A stretch of DNA of 64,000 bases, taken from positions 2,426,501 to 2,490,500 of the forward strand of contig NZ_CP017014.1 in the NCBI RefSeq assembly GCF_001767395.1, written 5' to 3'. Positions within the stretch are counted from its first letter, which is position 1. Each line of letters opens with the position of its first letter. The notes under the pieces were generated by a model. It saw only the letters and a program-made list of their open reading frames with translations. It was not told the origin of the DNA and made no database searches. This document shows positions 26,501 through 35,093 of the stretch, one piece after another. The DNA is from Rhodococcus sp. WMMA185 (GTDB lineage Bacteria > Actinomycetota > Actinomycetes > Mycobacteriales > Mycobacteriaceae). Position numbers and translations under genes: made by a program.

Positions 26501-29500
26501 TCGGCGAGTGCTGCGCGGCCCTCTTCGGCCGCCCGGGACTGCCACCACTTGGCATGCGTGGCAACAGATTTTCCTGCACCGGCAAAGCTCTCAGCGCTGA
26601 CGGGCGCAGAGCCTGCCGCAGCGGCGTCCCCTTCACTCGACCGAATCCACATGCGAGCCAGATCTTCACGCGTGCTGGCCCAACGGTCGTCGAGGAGGAC
26701 AGCCCTGGCACCGTCGAACGCGGGAGCAACCAGACGCGGCCAGTCGGAACCGAGTTCCGCGGACACGAGGTCGATCAACTCGGTGTCGGTGGGTTGCAAC
26801 TGCGTTGCCGTGTCGTCGGCGAGACCGAGTTGCTCGAGCACCAGCCGGGCCGCCGAAGCCAACACTCCATCGCGGCCGGTGATGTGTTCGGTGAACTCAC
26901 CGAGCGCAGCAGCGTCCACGGTGCCCGCTGCGCCACCACCCGAGGATGGCAGCGAAACGCTGATCCCGCGCCGCGCGGCCACTGCGCCCACAGCGCCATC
27001 GATCGCGGCGTCCACTGCCGCGCCGTCTGCCAGACCGCCGGAGGCCAGACCGCCGAGCTCACCGCCGCGGATACTGGAACCATCGCGGGTTCCGAGCGCC
27101 ACCTCGGCGGTGACATGATGCGCCCAGCCGTCGCCGAGTTCCCAGACCTTCTTCACACGATCCGCGATCGCTGCCGGGCGACGACCTGAAGGACCGAAGA
27201 CCTTGCGGAGGTGGTCGGTGATCGAATCGGACAGCACCGGGCCGAAGGCCTTGTACGTGCGAGCCAAGGAATCGACAGTGCCGGCCAGCGAACGCATATC
27301 GGCATCGGCGGCACCGTCGATGGCACCGAGCGAGAGTTCGGAGCCAAGGTCGACGAGTAGCTGGTTACGGCGCGAGGACACGCCATCGCACAGCGCCTCG
27401 ATCGTGTCGGCCGGACCGATCTGGTCGGGGCGAAGCTTGGTCCACAGGCTGATCAGCACAGCGGTGGCATCGGCAGCCGTGAACGCGATGTCGTCCGGCC
27501 GTGGCCCAGCGGACGGGGCCGCGGCCGGTGCGCTCGGGGCGGGCGCCGTGGCGGCGGGTGCTTCCGGCGCCGCGCCGGTGTCCGGCTCTTCGCTGACCTC
27601 GTCCTCCTCGGTCGGCGCCGGGTCGACGTCGGTGGAGTAGACGATGGACGCTTCACGCTCGATGTTGAGTACCTCGACCGGGTGGCCGAAGCGATCGGGC
27701 AGCTTCAGCGTCTGCGACGCCAAGTTCGCGACCGTCGGGACCGCACCCAGACCGATCTCGACGAACCGCTCGACCCCCAGCCCGCCGTCGGATTCGCCGG
27801 TGAAAAGCAGATCTTGCGTCTCGATCCAGCGCACCGGGCTGGCGAACTGCCACGCCAGCAGCTCAGTCAGCAGCACACGGGTGAGCTCCACCGGCTTGTT
27901 CGCCCAGGAGTCGAAGTCCCCCAGCACCTTCTCGAGGGGCTTCGAGGGAACCAGGTCGACGATCTCCTGCACGAACTCCTTCTTCAGGGAGAACGGCTTG
28001 GGAACAAGGTTCGGGATGTATCGCCCGATCAAAATGGCAGGGTCGATGTCCTGTGGAAGCAGTTCCTCGAGGCGACCACGGAAATCGTCGACACCCCTGC
28101 GCAGCACCATCGAGTGGAAGGGGACATCGATACCCGGGATCATGATGTACGCGCGCTTACCCCCGAAAGCCTCACGGCGGAGGTCGATTTCGCGCTCGAG
28201 CGCATCCAGCCCGGCGACCGTGCCCGCGACGACATACTGCGAACCGCGAAGGTTGAGATTCACCACCTGCAGGAACTCACCGGTCTGCTCGGCGATGCCG
28301 GTCACGAACGTCACGACGTCGTCGTCGCGCAGTCCGATCTGCGACGGACGGATCGCGGCCATCCTGTAGTCGGAACGCCCGGCCTCGTCGCGGGGGACGA
28401 GTGCGTGCATCGCCGATCCGCGTTGGAAGACGACCTCGAGCACAGCCTCGAGGGGCAGCACGCCGGCGACGGCAGCGAGGGCGTTGTACTCGCCGACCGA
28501 GTGGCCGGCCAGCAACGCGCCCTCGACGAACGCGCCCGACTCGCGCAACTCGGCCACCTGGGCCACACCGAGGGTCGCCATCGCCACCTGGGTGAACTGG
28601 GTCAGATGCAGGACGCCGTCCGGGTGCTTGTATTCGACACCGCGGGCCCTGACAACTGTCGGGTTGTCGCGGACGACCGCGAGGATCGAGAAACCGAGAG
28701 CACTGCGGGTGTGCTTGTCGGCGCGGTCCCAGATCTCGCGTGCGGCCTTCGACCGGGCACGGGCATCGAGGCCCATTCCGGCTTGCTGGATTCCCTGCCC
28801 GGGGAACGCGTAGGCGGTCCTCGGGGCGGCAGTGCGACCCGTCGCCACCATCACCAGGTCGCCGTCGATTCGGCAGCCGACCTCGACGATCTCGGCGCCG
28901 CGTTCGACTGCGACTCGGTCGACGCGAACGTCGATCTCGGCACCCGGCCGAACCATGCCCAAGAAGCGAGCGGTCCAGGCGGTGAGACGACGCGGCGGCA
29001 TCCTGGTCTCGGTGCGGTCGACGGCGGTCACAACCTGCTGGGCAGCGGCGGACAGCCACATGCCGTGCACGATCGGGCTGCCGAGGCCTGCGAGCAACGC
29101 CGCGTTGTCAGCAGTGTGGATCGGGTTGTGGTCACCCGACACCTGGGCGAACGAGCCCATGTTGCGGGGAGCGACGATCGTGGTCTCGCGGCGACGGCGT
29201 CGCGGCGTGTCAGTGGCCTCGTCGCTGAGCGAGCCACCCGCGCGTGCCGGGTCGGCAAGTGCACCCTTGCCGGTACGCCCACGGATCGCGAAGCGTTCCG
29301 AGAGAGTGGCCACGGCAGGCGCCTCGAGGCCCTCGCCCAGCATGGCGCCGACGTCGACCTTGACCTCGACGACGCGACCCAGGTCGGTGTCGAGAACGGA
29401 GACGACCGCAGCCTTGACCACCAGAATGCTGGTCTCCGACGGCAGCTCCCCGACGAATTCGACGGTGTGGTCCAAGTGAACGAGGTCGAGCATTCCCTCG

Positions 29501-32500
29501 ATGACCGACAACGAATCTTCGGTCTTCGCGCCACCGAGCACGGCGAAGACGGCGGGCCAGCAAGCACCGACGATCACGTCCGGGACGGCCCTACCACTGA
29601 CGCTCAGCGTTGTGGGCAGACCCGAACCGGTGACACCGGCATGGTCGGCGACCAGATCGGGCATCCAGGCGACGTTGAGTCGCGCGACACCACCCTTGAC
29701 AGTGGGTAACTCCTGACCTGCCGCAACCGCCAGGAGCGCCGTCATGGACTGCTCCGCGTCGACCTCGGTAACAACCGGGGCGCCACCGTCGGCGACAGAT
29801 TCAGCCACCGTGATCCGGATGTTCACGGACTTTCCTGCCACCAGTGGAACGGTGAGAAGCACATGCTCGTCGTCGATGACGGAGAGTTCGGCACCTGTGG
29901 TCTCGTGGAACGCCTTGGTATCGGACTCGACCGACCACTTGTCGAGGTCACCGAGGCGGCGAACCGGGCTCTGGGTCAGGCGTGTAGCCCAGGTGATGTC
30001 AGGCGCGGAGAGAACCACGTCGATGAGGCCGGGCGCGACGTCCTGATGACGACGCCCGATCCGGGCGATCGGCGCTGCGCCTTCTGCGAGCAATTCGTCG
30101 TAAGTGGCCTTCTCGAAACGGTCGAGCAATTCACCGACAGGTTCGTCGACTCGCGTGATGCCCGCGACGGAAACGGTGCCCGGGATGACGCAGACCTGGT
30201 CCGCGGTGTAGCGGGGGTCGTGTGCCTGCCACAGGGAGTCGGAGCGCCACCAGCGACGGACGTCACCGTCCACGACAGGCACGAAGTTGACCGGCTTGCC
30301 TGGCGTCTTGCACAGCGACACGAAGAACGATACGTCCGCAGGATGTAGTGCGGTGGTAGCGAAATCGGGGTACTGGGCCGCCAGCGCGCAGATGGCGGCT
30401 TCGGGGCGCTCGAGGATCGCGGGGTCGGCGAACAGGGTGGGGATCGGCCCCCGGTCGACGGGGTGCAGACGCGACTCGGTGCGCTGAAGCATCTCTGAGA
30501 AGCGGTCGCGCCACGTGACATCGAGCCACGGGCTGACGGTGGCTTCGCCGATGGCGTCCTGAAGGTCTGTGCCGCAGTCGAATTCCTTCGCGGCATCGAT
30601 CCCGACCGCCAGCTCGAGGTAGCGGCGGAGCCATTGCTCGTAGGTCATCGCCTCGACGTCACCGAAGTACGGCTTCGCCGTGATGTTCAGTGCCGCAATG
30701 ATCTCGTCGCGGCGCTCGGCCACGGCGTCGGAATCGCCGGCGACCTCGTCGAGTAGTCGACCGGTGCGCGACGCGGCGTTGTCGATCTCGTGGATGTCGG
30801 CACCGAGCTGACTACGGCCCGAGGCCATGCCCCCCTCGGCGGTGCCCGCCGCTACCCAGTCCGGGGTTCCGGGAGTTTCGACGAGCAGTTTCTTTACCTC
30901 CGCAGAGGTGGTGGACTCCAGGGTGGCCATTGCGGCTGTGCCGACGAGGATGCCGTCGACGGGCATTGCCGGGAACCCGGCTTCGGCAGACCATCGGCCG
31001 GTCAGGTATTCGGCCGCCCGCTCGGGAGTGCCGATGCCGCCACCGACACAGATCACCAGGTTGGGCCTCGCACGCAACTCCGAGTAGGTATCCAGCAGCA
31101 GGTCGTCGAGGTCCTCCCACGAGTGGTGGCCGCCGGCCCTGCCGCCCTCGATGTGAACGATGACGGGGAACGACGGAACCTCGTTGGCGATGCGAATCAC
31201 TGAACGGATCTGCGCGATTGTGCCCGGCTTGAAGACGATGTGGGTGATGCCGACCTCGGTGAGCTCCTCGATGAGCGCGACCGCCTCCTCGAGTTCCGGG
31301 ATGCCGGCGCTGACGACGACGCCGTCGAACGGGGCGCCCGCAGCGCGCGCCCGCTGAACGAGACGCTTGCCTCCGATCTGCAGTTTCCACAGGTAGGGAT
31401 CGAGGAACAACGAGTTGAACTGCACCGCACGACCGGGCTCGAGTAGCGTCTTCAGTTCCGCGACACGGTCTTCGAAGATTTGCTCGGTGACCTGTCCACC
31501 GCCGGCGAGCTCGGCCCAGTGGCCTGCGTTGGCGGCGGCGGCGACAATCTTGGCGTCGACGGTCGTCGGGGTCATGCCTGCCAGCAGGATCGGCGAACGA
31601 CCGGTCAGCTTCGTGAACGCGGTCTCGACTCCGATGCGGCCGCCGGGAAGTGTCACCGGCTTCGGAAGGAACTCGGTCCACGCCGCCGGAACCTCGGGGG
31701 TCGCACCGGGGGTGAGAAGATTCCGCTGACCACCCCGAGTGGCGGCCGGGACGATCCCGACCCCCCGACCGCGAACGCTTGCCGAGGTCATTCGGGTGAG
31801 GATGTCCTCCGGACCCAGATCGAGGATCCACGCGGCACCGGCGTCGACGGCACCCTCCACGGCATCGACCCAGTCGACGGGGTCGACCAACGTACCGCTC
31901 GTGAGGGCGCGCGCCTTCTCCTCGTCCAGACCACAGCGCGCAGCCCACTGACCGACGATGTCGATCGTCTCGGCAAGAGCGGGGTGGTGGAAGCCGATCT
32001 CCACGCCGAGGGCCTCGAAGATCGGCGAGAAGACCGAGCCGCCACGCTTCTTGGCATCGCGCTCGCGTGCCTCGTCGGCCGCGATCTGCTCGCATCGTTG
32101 CTGCACGCGCGCCAGCTGGGCGGGCGGACCGGACAACACGACACGTCGCCGGGCGTTGCGGATGCTGAGGGCGGCGGCGCGCTCGGGATCGAGACCCTCC
32201 GCAAGTTCCCCGACGATCTGCCGAAGACGCTCCGGATCGACGTTGGAGACGGCAAGCATGGGGGTCGAGTCCGCTGCGGAGATCACACCTCGACGGCGCC
32301 CGACCAGCCCGGCTGCCGCACCGATCAGCTGCGTGAGCGCAAGGAGTTCACCGTCCTTCTCACCCGAGGAAGTCACCGCTTCGGCGGCGATGAGCCCCTG
32401 CGAGTGACCGATTACCGACACGGGAGGCGTAACCACGGGATCGAGACCCTGGGCCACCAGTGCACGCAATGCCGCGATCTGGGTGAGGAAGACGCCCGGG

Positions 32501-32895
32501 AGCGACACCGCCGCCGAGCTGAGCGCCGCATCGGAGGGGCCGCCGTCCTCTTTGTCTGCGAGTTCCTGCTCGAGGATCCACGCGATGGGATCGAATCCGG
32601 CCGGCCGCACGACGAGCAACTCCTGTGCCACGGGAGCCAGACAGGCGGCGGCATCGTTGACGATCTTGGTCAGAACGGGCTCGAGCCCGTTGTCACGGCT
32701 CAGTTCCTCGAGCGAGCTCAGCCAGGGCGCCCCCTGACCCCCGAAAGCCAACGCGTAGGGCTCACCCGCGCGCAGACGATCGACGAGGGTTCCCCGATAC
32801 GACGACCGAACGTCGTCGCCTCTTCCTACGCCGACGTGCCGCGAACCCTTCACATTTCTCCCGTTTCCCGCGGGTGTCGTACCGTCAATCGTCAC
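23551..32895 (-). CDS. fas: Type I fatty acid synthase (FAS-I), 3,114 residues
   Basis: Single-chain FAS making the acyl-CoAs that feed membrane lipids and mycolates. Domains in order: acetyl transferase (GHSQG, Ser165), enoyl reductase (about 420-720; GGRAGGHHSWED, CVGGGIGTPERA), hot-dog dehydratase (about 1245-1290; GDHNPIH), malonyl/palmitoyl transferase (GHSVGEYNAL, Ser1466), ACP (about 1770-1880, likely phosphopantetheine Ser1840 in DGVSSRRNQ), ketoreductase (ITGASKGSIAAAV near 2155) and ketosynthase (AACATAAVS, Cys2755; KHDTSTAANDPNEAEL; QKSLTGHAKGGAA). An Ala/Pro-rich linker precedes the ACP. No phosphopantetheinyl transferase domain; acpS follows. GTG start at 32895 with GAGAGGA upstream. 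No internal frame break is seen. Mycobacterial FAS-I is about 3,070 residues. Confidence 0.97.
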   Translation of the reverse strand: MTIDGTTPAGNGRNVKGSRHVGVGRGDDVRSSYRGTLVDRLRAGEPYALAFGGQGAPWLSSLEELSRDNGLEPVLTKIVNDAAACLAPVAQELLVVRPAGFDPIAWILEQELADKEDGGPSDAALSSAAVSLPGVFLTQIAALRALVAQGLDPVVTPPVSVIGHSQGLIAAEAVTSSGEKDGELLALTQLIGAAAGLVGRRRGVISAADSTPMLAVSNVDPERLRQIVGELAEGLDPERAAALSIRNARRRVVLSGPPAQLARVQQRCEQIAADEARERDAKKRGGSVFSPIFEALGVEIGFHHPALAETIDIVGQWAARCGLDEEKARALTSGTLVDPVDWVDAVEGAVDAGAAWILDLGPEDILTRMTSASVRGRGVGIVPAATRGGQRNLLTPGATPEVPAAWTEFLPKPVTLPGGRIGVETAFTKLTGRSPILLAGMTPTTVDAKIVAAAANAGHWAELAGGGQVTEQIFEDRVAELKTLLEPGRAVQFNSLFLDPYLWKLQIGGKRLVQRARAAGAPFDGVVVSAGIPELEEAVALIEELTEVGITHIVFKPGTIAQIRSVIRIANEVPSFPVIVHIEGGRAGGHHSWEDLDDLLLDTYSELRARPNLVICVGGGIGTPERAAEYLTGRWSAEAGFPAMPVDGILVGTAAMATLESTTSAEVKKLLVETPGTPDWVAAGTAEGGMASGRSQLGADIHEIDNAASRTGRLLDEVAGDSDAVAERRDEIIAALNITAKPYFGDVEAMTYEQWLRRYLELAVGIDAAKEFDCGTDLQDAIGEATVSPWLDVTWRDRFSEMLQRTESRLHPVDRGPIPTLFADPAILERPEAAICALAAQYPDFATTALHPADVSFFVSLCKTPGKPVNFVPVVDGDVRRWWRSDSLWQAHDPRYTADQVCVIPGTVSVAGITRVDEPVGELLDRFEKATYDELLAEGAAPIARIGRRHQDVAPGLIDVVLSAPDITWATRLTQSPVRRLGDLDKWSVESDTKAFHETTGAELSVIDDEHVLLTVPLVAGKSVNIRITVAESVADGGAPVVTEVDAEQSMTALLAVAAGQELPTVKGGVARLNVAWMPDLVADHAGVTGSGLPTTLSVSGRAVPDVIVGACWPAVFAVLGGAKTEDSLSVIEGMLDLVHLDHTVEFVGELPSETSILVVKAAVVSVLDTDLGRVVEVKVDVGAMLGEGLEAPAVATLSERFAIRGRTGKGALADPARAGGSLSDEATDTPRRRRRETTIVAPRNMGSFAQVSGDHNPIHTADNAALLAGLGSPIVHGMWLSAAAQQVVTAVDRTETRMPPRRLTAWTARFLGMVRPGAEIDVRVDRVAVERGAEIVEVGCRIDGDLVMVATGRTAAPRTAYAFPGQGIQQAGMGLDARARSKAAREIWDRADKHTRSALGFSILAVVRDNPTVVRARGVEYKHPDGVLHLTQFTQVAMATLGVAQVAELRESGAFVEGALLAGHSVGEYNALAAVAGVLPLEAVLEVVFQRGSAMHALVPRDEAGRSDYRMAAIRPSQIGLRDDDVVTFVTGIAEQTGEFLQVVNLNLRGSQYVVAGTVAGLDALEREIDLRREAFGGKRAYIMIPGIDVPFHSMVLRRGVDDFRGRLEELLPQDIDPAILIGRYIPNLVPKPFSLKKEFVQEIVDLVPSKPLEKVLGDFDSWANKPVELTRVLLTELLAWQFASPVRWIETQDLLFTGESDGGLGVERFVEIGLGAVPTVANLASQTLKLPDRFGHPVEVLNIEREASIVYSTDVDPAPTEEDEVSEEPDTGAAPEAPAATAPAPSAPAAAPSAGPRPDDIAFTAADATAVLISLWTKLRPDQIGPADTIEALCDGVSSRRNQLLVDLGSELSLGAIDGAADADMRSLAGTVDSLARTYKAFGPVLSDSITDHLRKVFGPSGRRPAAIADRVKKVWELGDGWAHHVTAEVALGTRDGSSIRGGELGGLASGGLADGAAVDAAIDGAVGAVAARRGISVSLPSSGGGAAGTVDAAALGEFTEHITGRDGVLASAARLVLEQLGLADDTATQLQPTDTELIDLVSAELGSDWPRLVAPAFDGARAVLLDDRWASTREDLARMWIRSSEGDAAAAGSAPVSAESFAGAGKSVATHAKWWQSRAAEEGRAALAEEYGRIAEVAVADVGETSEWADEIAVITGASKGSIAAAVAGKLLAGGATVFVTTSRLDDERLRFYRDLYRTNARGGAALWVVPANMASYTDIDSLIEWIGEAQYETAGGSKKLVKEVVTPTLLFPFAAPRVAGDLADAGARAEMEMRVLLWSVERLIGGLGKIGYDRDVDTHLHVVLPGSPNRGLFGGDGAYGEAKAALDAIVARWKAERNWADRVTLVHALIGWVRGTGLMGGNDPLVEAVESAGVRTWSTKEMATELLRWCKPETRRLAATEPVGADLTGGLAEVKLDLPALAKQAQESAEAADAATGDAAERDTIAALPAPPRITEPVTTQWPSVTAAPEDLVVIVGAGELGPFGSARTRFEMEVDEELSAAGVLELAWNTGLVVWETTPSPGWYDAESGELVPEAEIADRYHDTVVERCGIRRYEDDGAMVENTAPLLTSVFLDKDLTFVVGSEAEAMSFTSADPENTVATQVPDSGDWQVTRRAGTEIRVPRRMKLTRSVGGQVPTGFDVTKWGIPADMADSVDRVGLWNIVATVDAFLTGGFTPSELLRWVHPSLVANTQGTGMGGMTSMRSLYIDTLLGESRPNDILQEALPNVIAAHVVQSYVGGYGAMVHPVAACATAAVSVEEGVDKIKLGKAQFAVAGGFDDLDIEGIVGFGDMSATAKTDDMRAKGIDDRRFSRANDRRRGGFVESQGGGTILLARGDLALEMGLPVLGVVAYAGSFADGVHTSIPAPGIGALGAGRGGVDSRLAQSLGSLGVSADDISVISKHDTSTAANDPNEAELHERLAGALGRSDGAPLFVVSQKSLTGHAKGGAAAFQLIGLCQVLSQGIVPPNRSLDCVDEKMSEFDHLVWAQEPLRFGEQFPLRAGLLTSLGFGHVSGMIAVVHAQAFVESIPADRREAYLDQARRRTVEGQRRLARAMCGGAGLYERPADRRFGGDGVPAAAARQLEADVLLTEAARLGADGVYGSGLPGCK

Positions 32896-33050
32896 GCATG
32901 TGTCCTCTCCTGGTCCCCCTGGTCAGAGGTGGGAATGGCCGGGTCTGCCGCCCTCGGCGCGGAGCATCGGCTGTACCGGTTCTGATCAGCGCTCGAGGGC
33001 CGTTCAAGGTTGACACACAATTATGAGGATTTCCTCACGTTCATACCCCC

Positions 33051-33073
33051 TTACGGCCCCCGGGGTCGCGTAA
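33051..33073. promoter_or_regulatory. Inverted repeat upstream of fas, candidate operator
   Basis: TTACG and CGTAA flank GGCCCC and GGGGT in a 23-bp interrupted palindrome, about 155 bases before the fas start. A second, looser repeat (GTCACT at 33093-33098 and AGTGAC at 33115-33120) lies further out. fas is under transcriptional control in mycolate producers (FasR), and sites in this interval would be well placed. The link is inferred from position only. Confidence 0.35.
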
Positions 33074-33300
33074 CGTGGGTACATCCGGTGATGTCACTCA
33101 CAGGTTCCGTCAAAAGTGACTGCCGAGTAGCTCGCATCCACGCTGGACCCGGGTGGTGCATGGACGTCCAAGAACCTGAGGAATGTCTCATATTTATCGT
33201 TATCAATTCGTTATCATCTTGACGAGATATCGGGCTTATGCGTGCAGCCGGTTCGCCCACGATCTGCGACGAACTCCGGGGAGCCGGAAGCGCCTCGAAG

Positions 33301-33348
33301 CCAGACCGTGCACCTGAGGCTGACCCAGACCGTGCACCTGAAACTGAC
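33301..33348. repeat. 24-bp tandem duplication
   Basis: Two head-to-tail copies share CCAGACCGTGCACCTGA and CTGAC and differ at two positions between them. The repeat lies about 70 bases before tRNA-Leu in non-coding sequence. No function is evident. Confidence 0.85.
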
Positions 33349-33419
33349 GTAGGTATGAACGCTCCCGTCGACCCGTGCGTGCGGGCGTCCTCCACCGATG
33401 ACGTACTCTTAGCCTTCGC

Positions 33420-33506
33420 GCGCGAGTGGCGTAATTGGCAGCCGCGCCAGGTTTAGGTCCTGGTGTCCGAGAGGACGTGGGGGTTCGAGTCCCCCCTCGC
33501 GCACCA
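33420..33506 (+). tRNA. tRNA-Leu (anticodon TAG)
   Basis: An 87-nt class II tRNA with long variable arm (GTCCGAGAGGAC) and CCA encoded. Acceptor arms GCGCGAG and CTCGCGC pair; the anticodon stem CCAGG/CCTGG encloses TTTAGGT with TAG at 34-36; T arm GGGGGTTCGAGTCCCCC. Confidence 0.96.
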
Positions 33507-33626
33507 CACGTGATCGCGAACCGTCGACCTGGCATCCGCCAAGGACACCCGGGCTACCATGTGACCATCGCCATACCGTCGACCCGCTCCTAGCAGCGCA
33601 TTCGGCGATTCAGGTACCGTCACTAC

Positions 33627-34088
33627 GTGTCCGGAACCCACAAGCAACGTCGTCCTGCGCTGATTCTGTTGGTGCTCGTCGGGGCTGTGGGGTGTCTCGC
33701 ACTCGGCTGGTGGCAGTGGACTCGCTTCGAGGCGGTGGGGGGAACCGGTCAGAACCTCGGTTATGCCTTCCAGTGGCCGTTGTTTGCGGGGTTCCTCGTG
33801 TACTCGTATCGGCGGTTCGTCCAACTGGAAGACGCACGACTGCGGGACACCGAACTCGACAACGCTCAGCTCGAGGACGCTCAACCGGAGGACACAAACC
33901 CGGCGAACCGAGCCGATGCCCCGACTACACCTGCAACTTTGCACGAGATCCCGGCGGACCTCCTACCCTCTCGCCCCACGGTTGTCGAATACTCAGATCC
34001 CGACGACCCCGAGAACCAACAGATTTCGCAGTACAACCAGTATCTCGCCGAGCTGTCCGCTCGCGAGAACGATAGGAGTTCCACGTGA
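33627..34088 (+). CDS. Small membrane protein, LprD (Rv1343c)-like
   Basis: A 153-residue protein with two N-terminal hydrophobic helices (LILLVLVGAVGCLALGWW and YAFQWPLFAGFLVYSY) and an acidic, Asp/Glu/Asn-rich soluble tail. AVGC in the first helix is a weak lipobox, consistent with the lipoprotein label given to its M. tuberculosis counterpart, but the signal is poor and it may simply be a two-helix membrane protein. GTG start with TACCGT six bases upstream (33615-33620). Its stop overlaps the next gene start (GTGA), so the two are coupled. Confidence 0.78.
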   Translation: MSGTHKQRRPALILLVLVGAVGCLALGWWQWTRFEAVGGTGQNLGYAFQWPLFAGFLVYSYRRFVQLEDARLRDTELDNAQLEDAQPEDTNPANRADAPTTPATLHEIPADLLPSRPTVVEYSDPDDPENQQISQYNQYLAELSARENDRSST

Positions 34089-34450
34089 GCACGGGCCAAG
34101 ACGAGAAGACCGCGAGTTCGGTCGCGGACACTTCAAAGCAGCAGAAGGTAGCCCCCGCGCTCCTGCGTTACCGTGTCCTCGCCTACGCCACCGGTATATG
34201 GCTGCTGGTTCTCACGGCCGAAATGGTCGCCAAGTACATCTTCCAGGTCGAAAATCTGCCCAGCTGGATCGCAGTAGTCCACGGCTGGGTGTACTTCGTG
34301 TACCTGCTGGTCACCATGGACTTGGCCGTGAAGGTCCGTTGGCCCGCGGGCCGGACGGTCGGAACCCTCCTCGCAGGCACCATCCCGTTTCTTTCCTTCT
34401 ACGTCGAGCACCAGCGGACCAAGCAGGTTCGAACCGCCTTCGGCCTCTGA
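34085..34450 (+). CDS. DUF3817 membrane protein (Rv1342c-like)
   Basis: A 121-residue protein with three transmembrane helices. The DUF3817 pattern is clear: LLRYRVLAYATGIWLLVLTA, WIAVVHGWVYFVYLLVTMDL and AGTIPFLSFYVEH. AGGAG lies six bases before the GTG. A second DUF3817 gene is at 60515-60877. Function unknown; the family resembles the membrane half of some integral membrane proteins linked to transport. Confidence 0.85.
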   Translation: MSTGQDEKTASSVADTSKQQKVAPALLRYRVLAYATGIWLLVLTAEMVAKYIFQVENLPSWIAVVHGWVYFVYLLVTMDLAVKVRWPAGRTVGTLLAGTIPFLSFYVEHQRTKQVRTAFGL

Positions 34451-34471
34451 CCGAGACCCCTACGCCACCGA

Positions 34472-35089
34472 TCAGCGTTCGGTGAGCGCCGCCAGCGCGG
34501 AAACGAGTTGGACCAGGGCGCGTCCTCGATGCGAGGACGCGTCCTTTTCTTCCGGCGAGAGCTGCGCCGCCGATCTGGTGTCGGCATCCGGCAAGAAGAC
34601 CGGATCGTAGCCGAACCCGCCGTCGCCTACCGGTTCACGGGCGATCGTGCCACGCCATTCACCCCGGACCACCGACTCGTCGCCACCCGGCACCACCAGG
34701 GCACACGCCGAGACGAAGTTGGCTCCCCGCCTGCCGTCGGGTACGTCCTGGACCTGCGCCAAGAGCAACGAGGTATTGGCGTTGTCGTCGCCGTGCACAC
34801 CCGACCACCGCGCAGACAGGACGCCGGGCATTCCGTTCAAGGCGTCCACCTCGAGTCCCGAGTCATCTGCGACACAGGGCAATCCGGTCGCTTGTGCACC
34901 GTCACGCGCCTTGGCAAGAGCGTTCTCCTCGAATGTGGCGCCAGTCTCCGGCGCCTCCGGGTACTCCGGCACCGAATCGAGTCCGACCAGTTCGATACCG
35001 TCTACACCGGCCGACTCCAGGACTCGATGCAATTCACGGAGTTTCTTCGCATTGCGACTGGCCACCAGCACTCGCACGGCTGTCGACAC
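34472..35089 (-). CDS. rdgB: XTP/dITP diphosphatase (house-cleaning NTPase)
   Basis: A 205-residue HAM1/RdgB pyrophosphatase that removes non-canonical purine NTPs (ITP, XTP). Motifs: VLVASRNAKKLRELHRVL at the N-terminus, ATFEENALAKARDGA with catalytic Glu and Lys, VADDSGLEVDALNGMPGV, and FGYDPVFLPD. GTG at 35089 has GGAGGG upstream. It follows rph by four bases, the usual actinobacterial rph-rdgB pair. Confidence 0.95.
   Translation of the reverse strand: MSTAVRVLVASRNAKKLRELHRVLESAGVDGIELVGLDSVPEYPEAPETGATFEENALAKARDGAQATGLPCVADDSGLEVDALNGMPGVLSARWSGVHGDDNANTSLLLAQVQDVPDGRRGANFVSACALVVPGGDESVVRGEWRGTIAREPVGDGGFGYDPVFLPDADTRSAAQLSPEEKDASSHRGRALVQLVSALAALTER
34520..34550 (+). terminator. Intrinsic terminator for the DUF3817 gene located inside the rdgB coding sequence
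   Basis: GCGTCCTCG and CGAGGACGC form a 9-bp stem with a 3-nt loop, followed on the + strand by GTCCTTTTCTT. It lies 70 bases after the rightward DUF3817 gene, within the convergent rdgB coding sequence, near its 3' end. Confidence 0.55.
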
Positions 35090-35093
35090 CGAT

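Larger units (their letters stand above)
32896..33419. other. 524-bp intergenic region between fas and tRNA-Leu
   Basis: No gene is supportable. The region holds the fas promoter area with the inverted repeats noted separately, an AT-rich stretch at about 33185-33235 (ATATTTATCGTTATCAATTC) that may contain promoter elements, a 24-bp tandem repeat at 33301-33348, and then the tRNA-Leu promoter. Short open frames here lack ribosome binding sites and family features. Confidence 0.6.

Noticed and set aside
24829..32985. Several antisense frames of 500-675 codons across fas
   Set aside because: They are rich in Gly, Arg, His and Val with no conserved motif; the sense strand is an unbroken FAS-I.
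33238..33456. Short + strand frame across the 24-bp tandem repeat (PDRAPEAD/PDRAPETD)
   Set aside because: The repeat keeps frame because 24 is divisible by three, but there is no ribosome binding site and the frame runs into tRNA-Leu.
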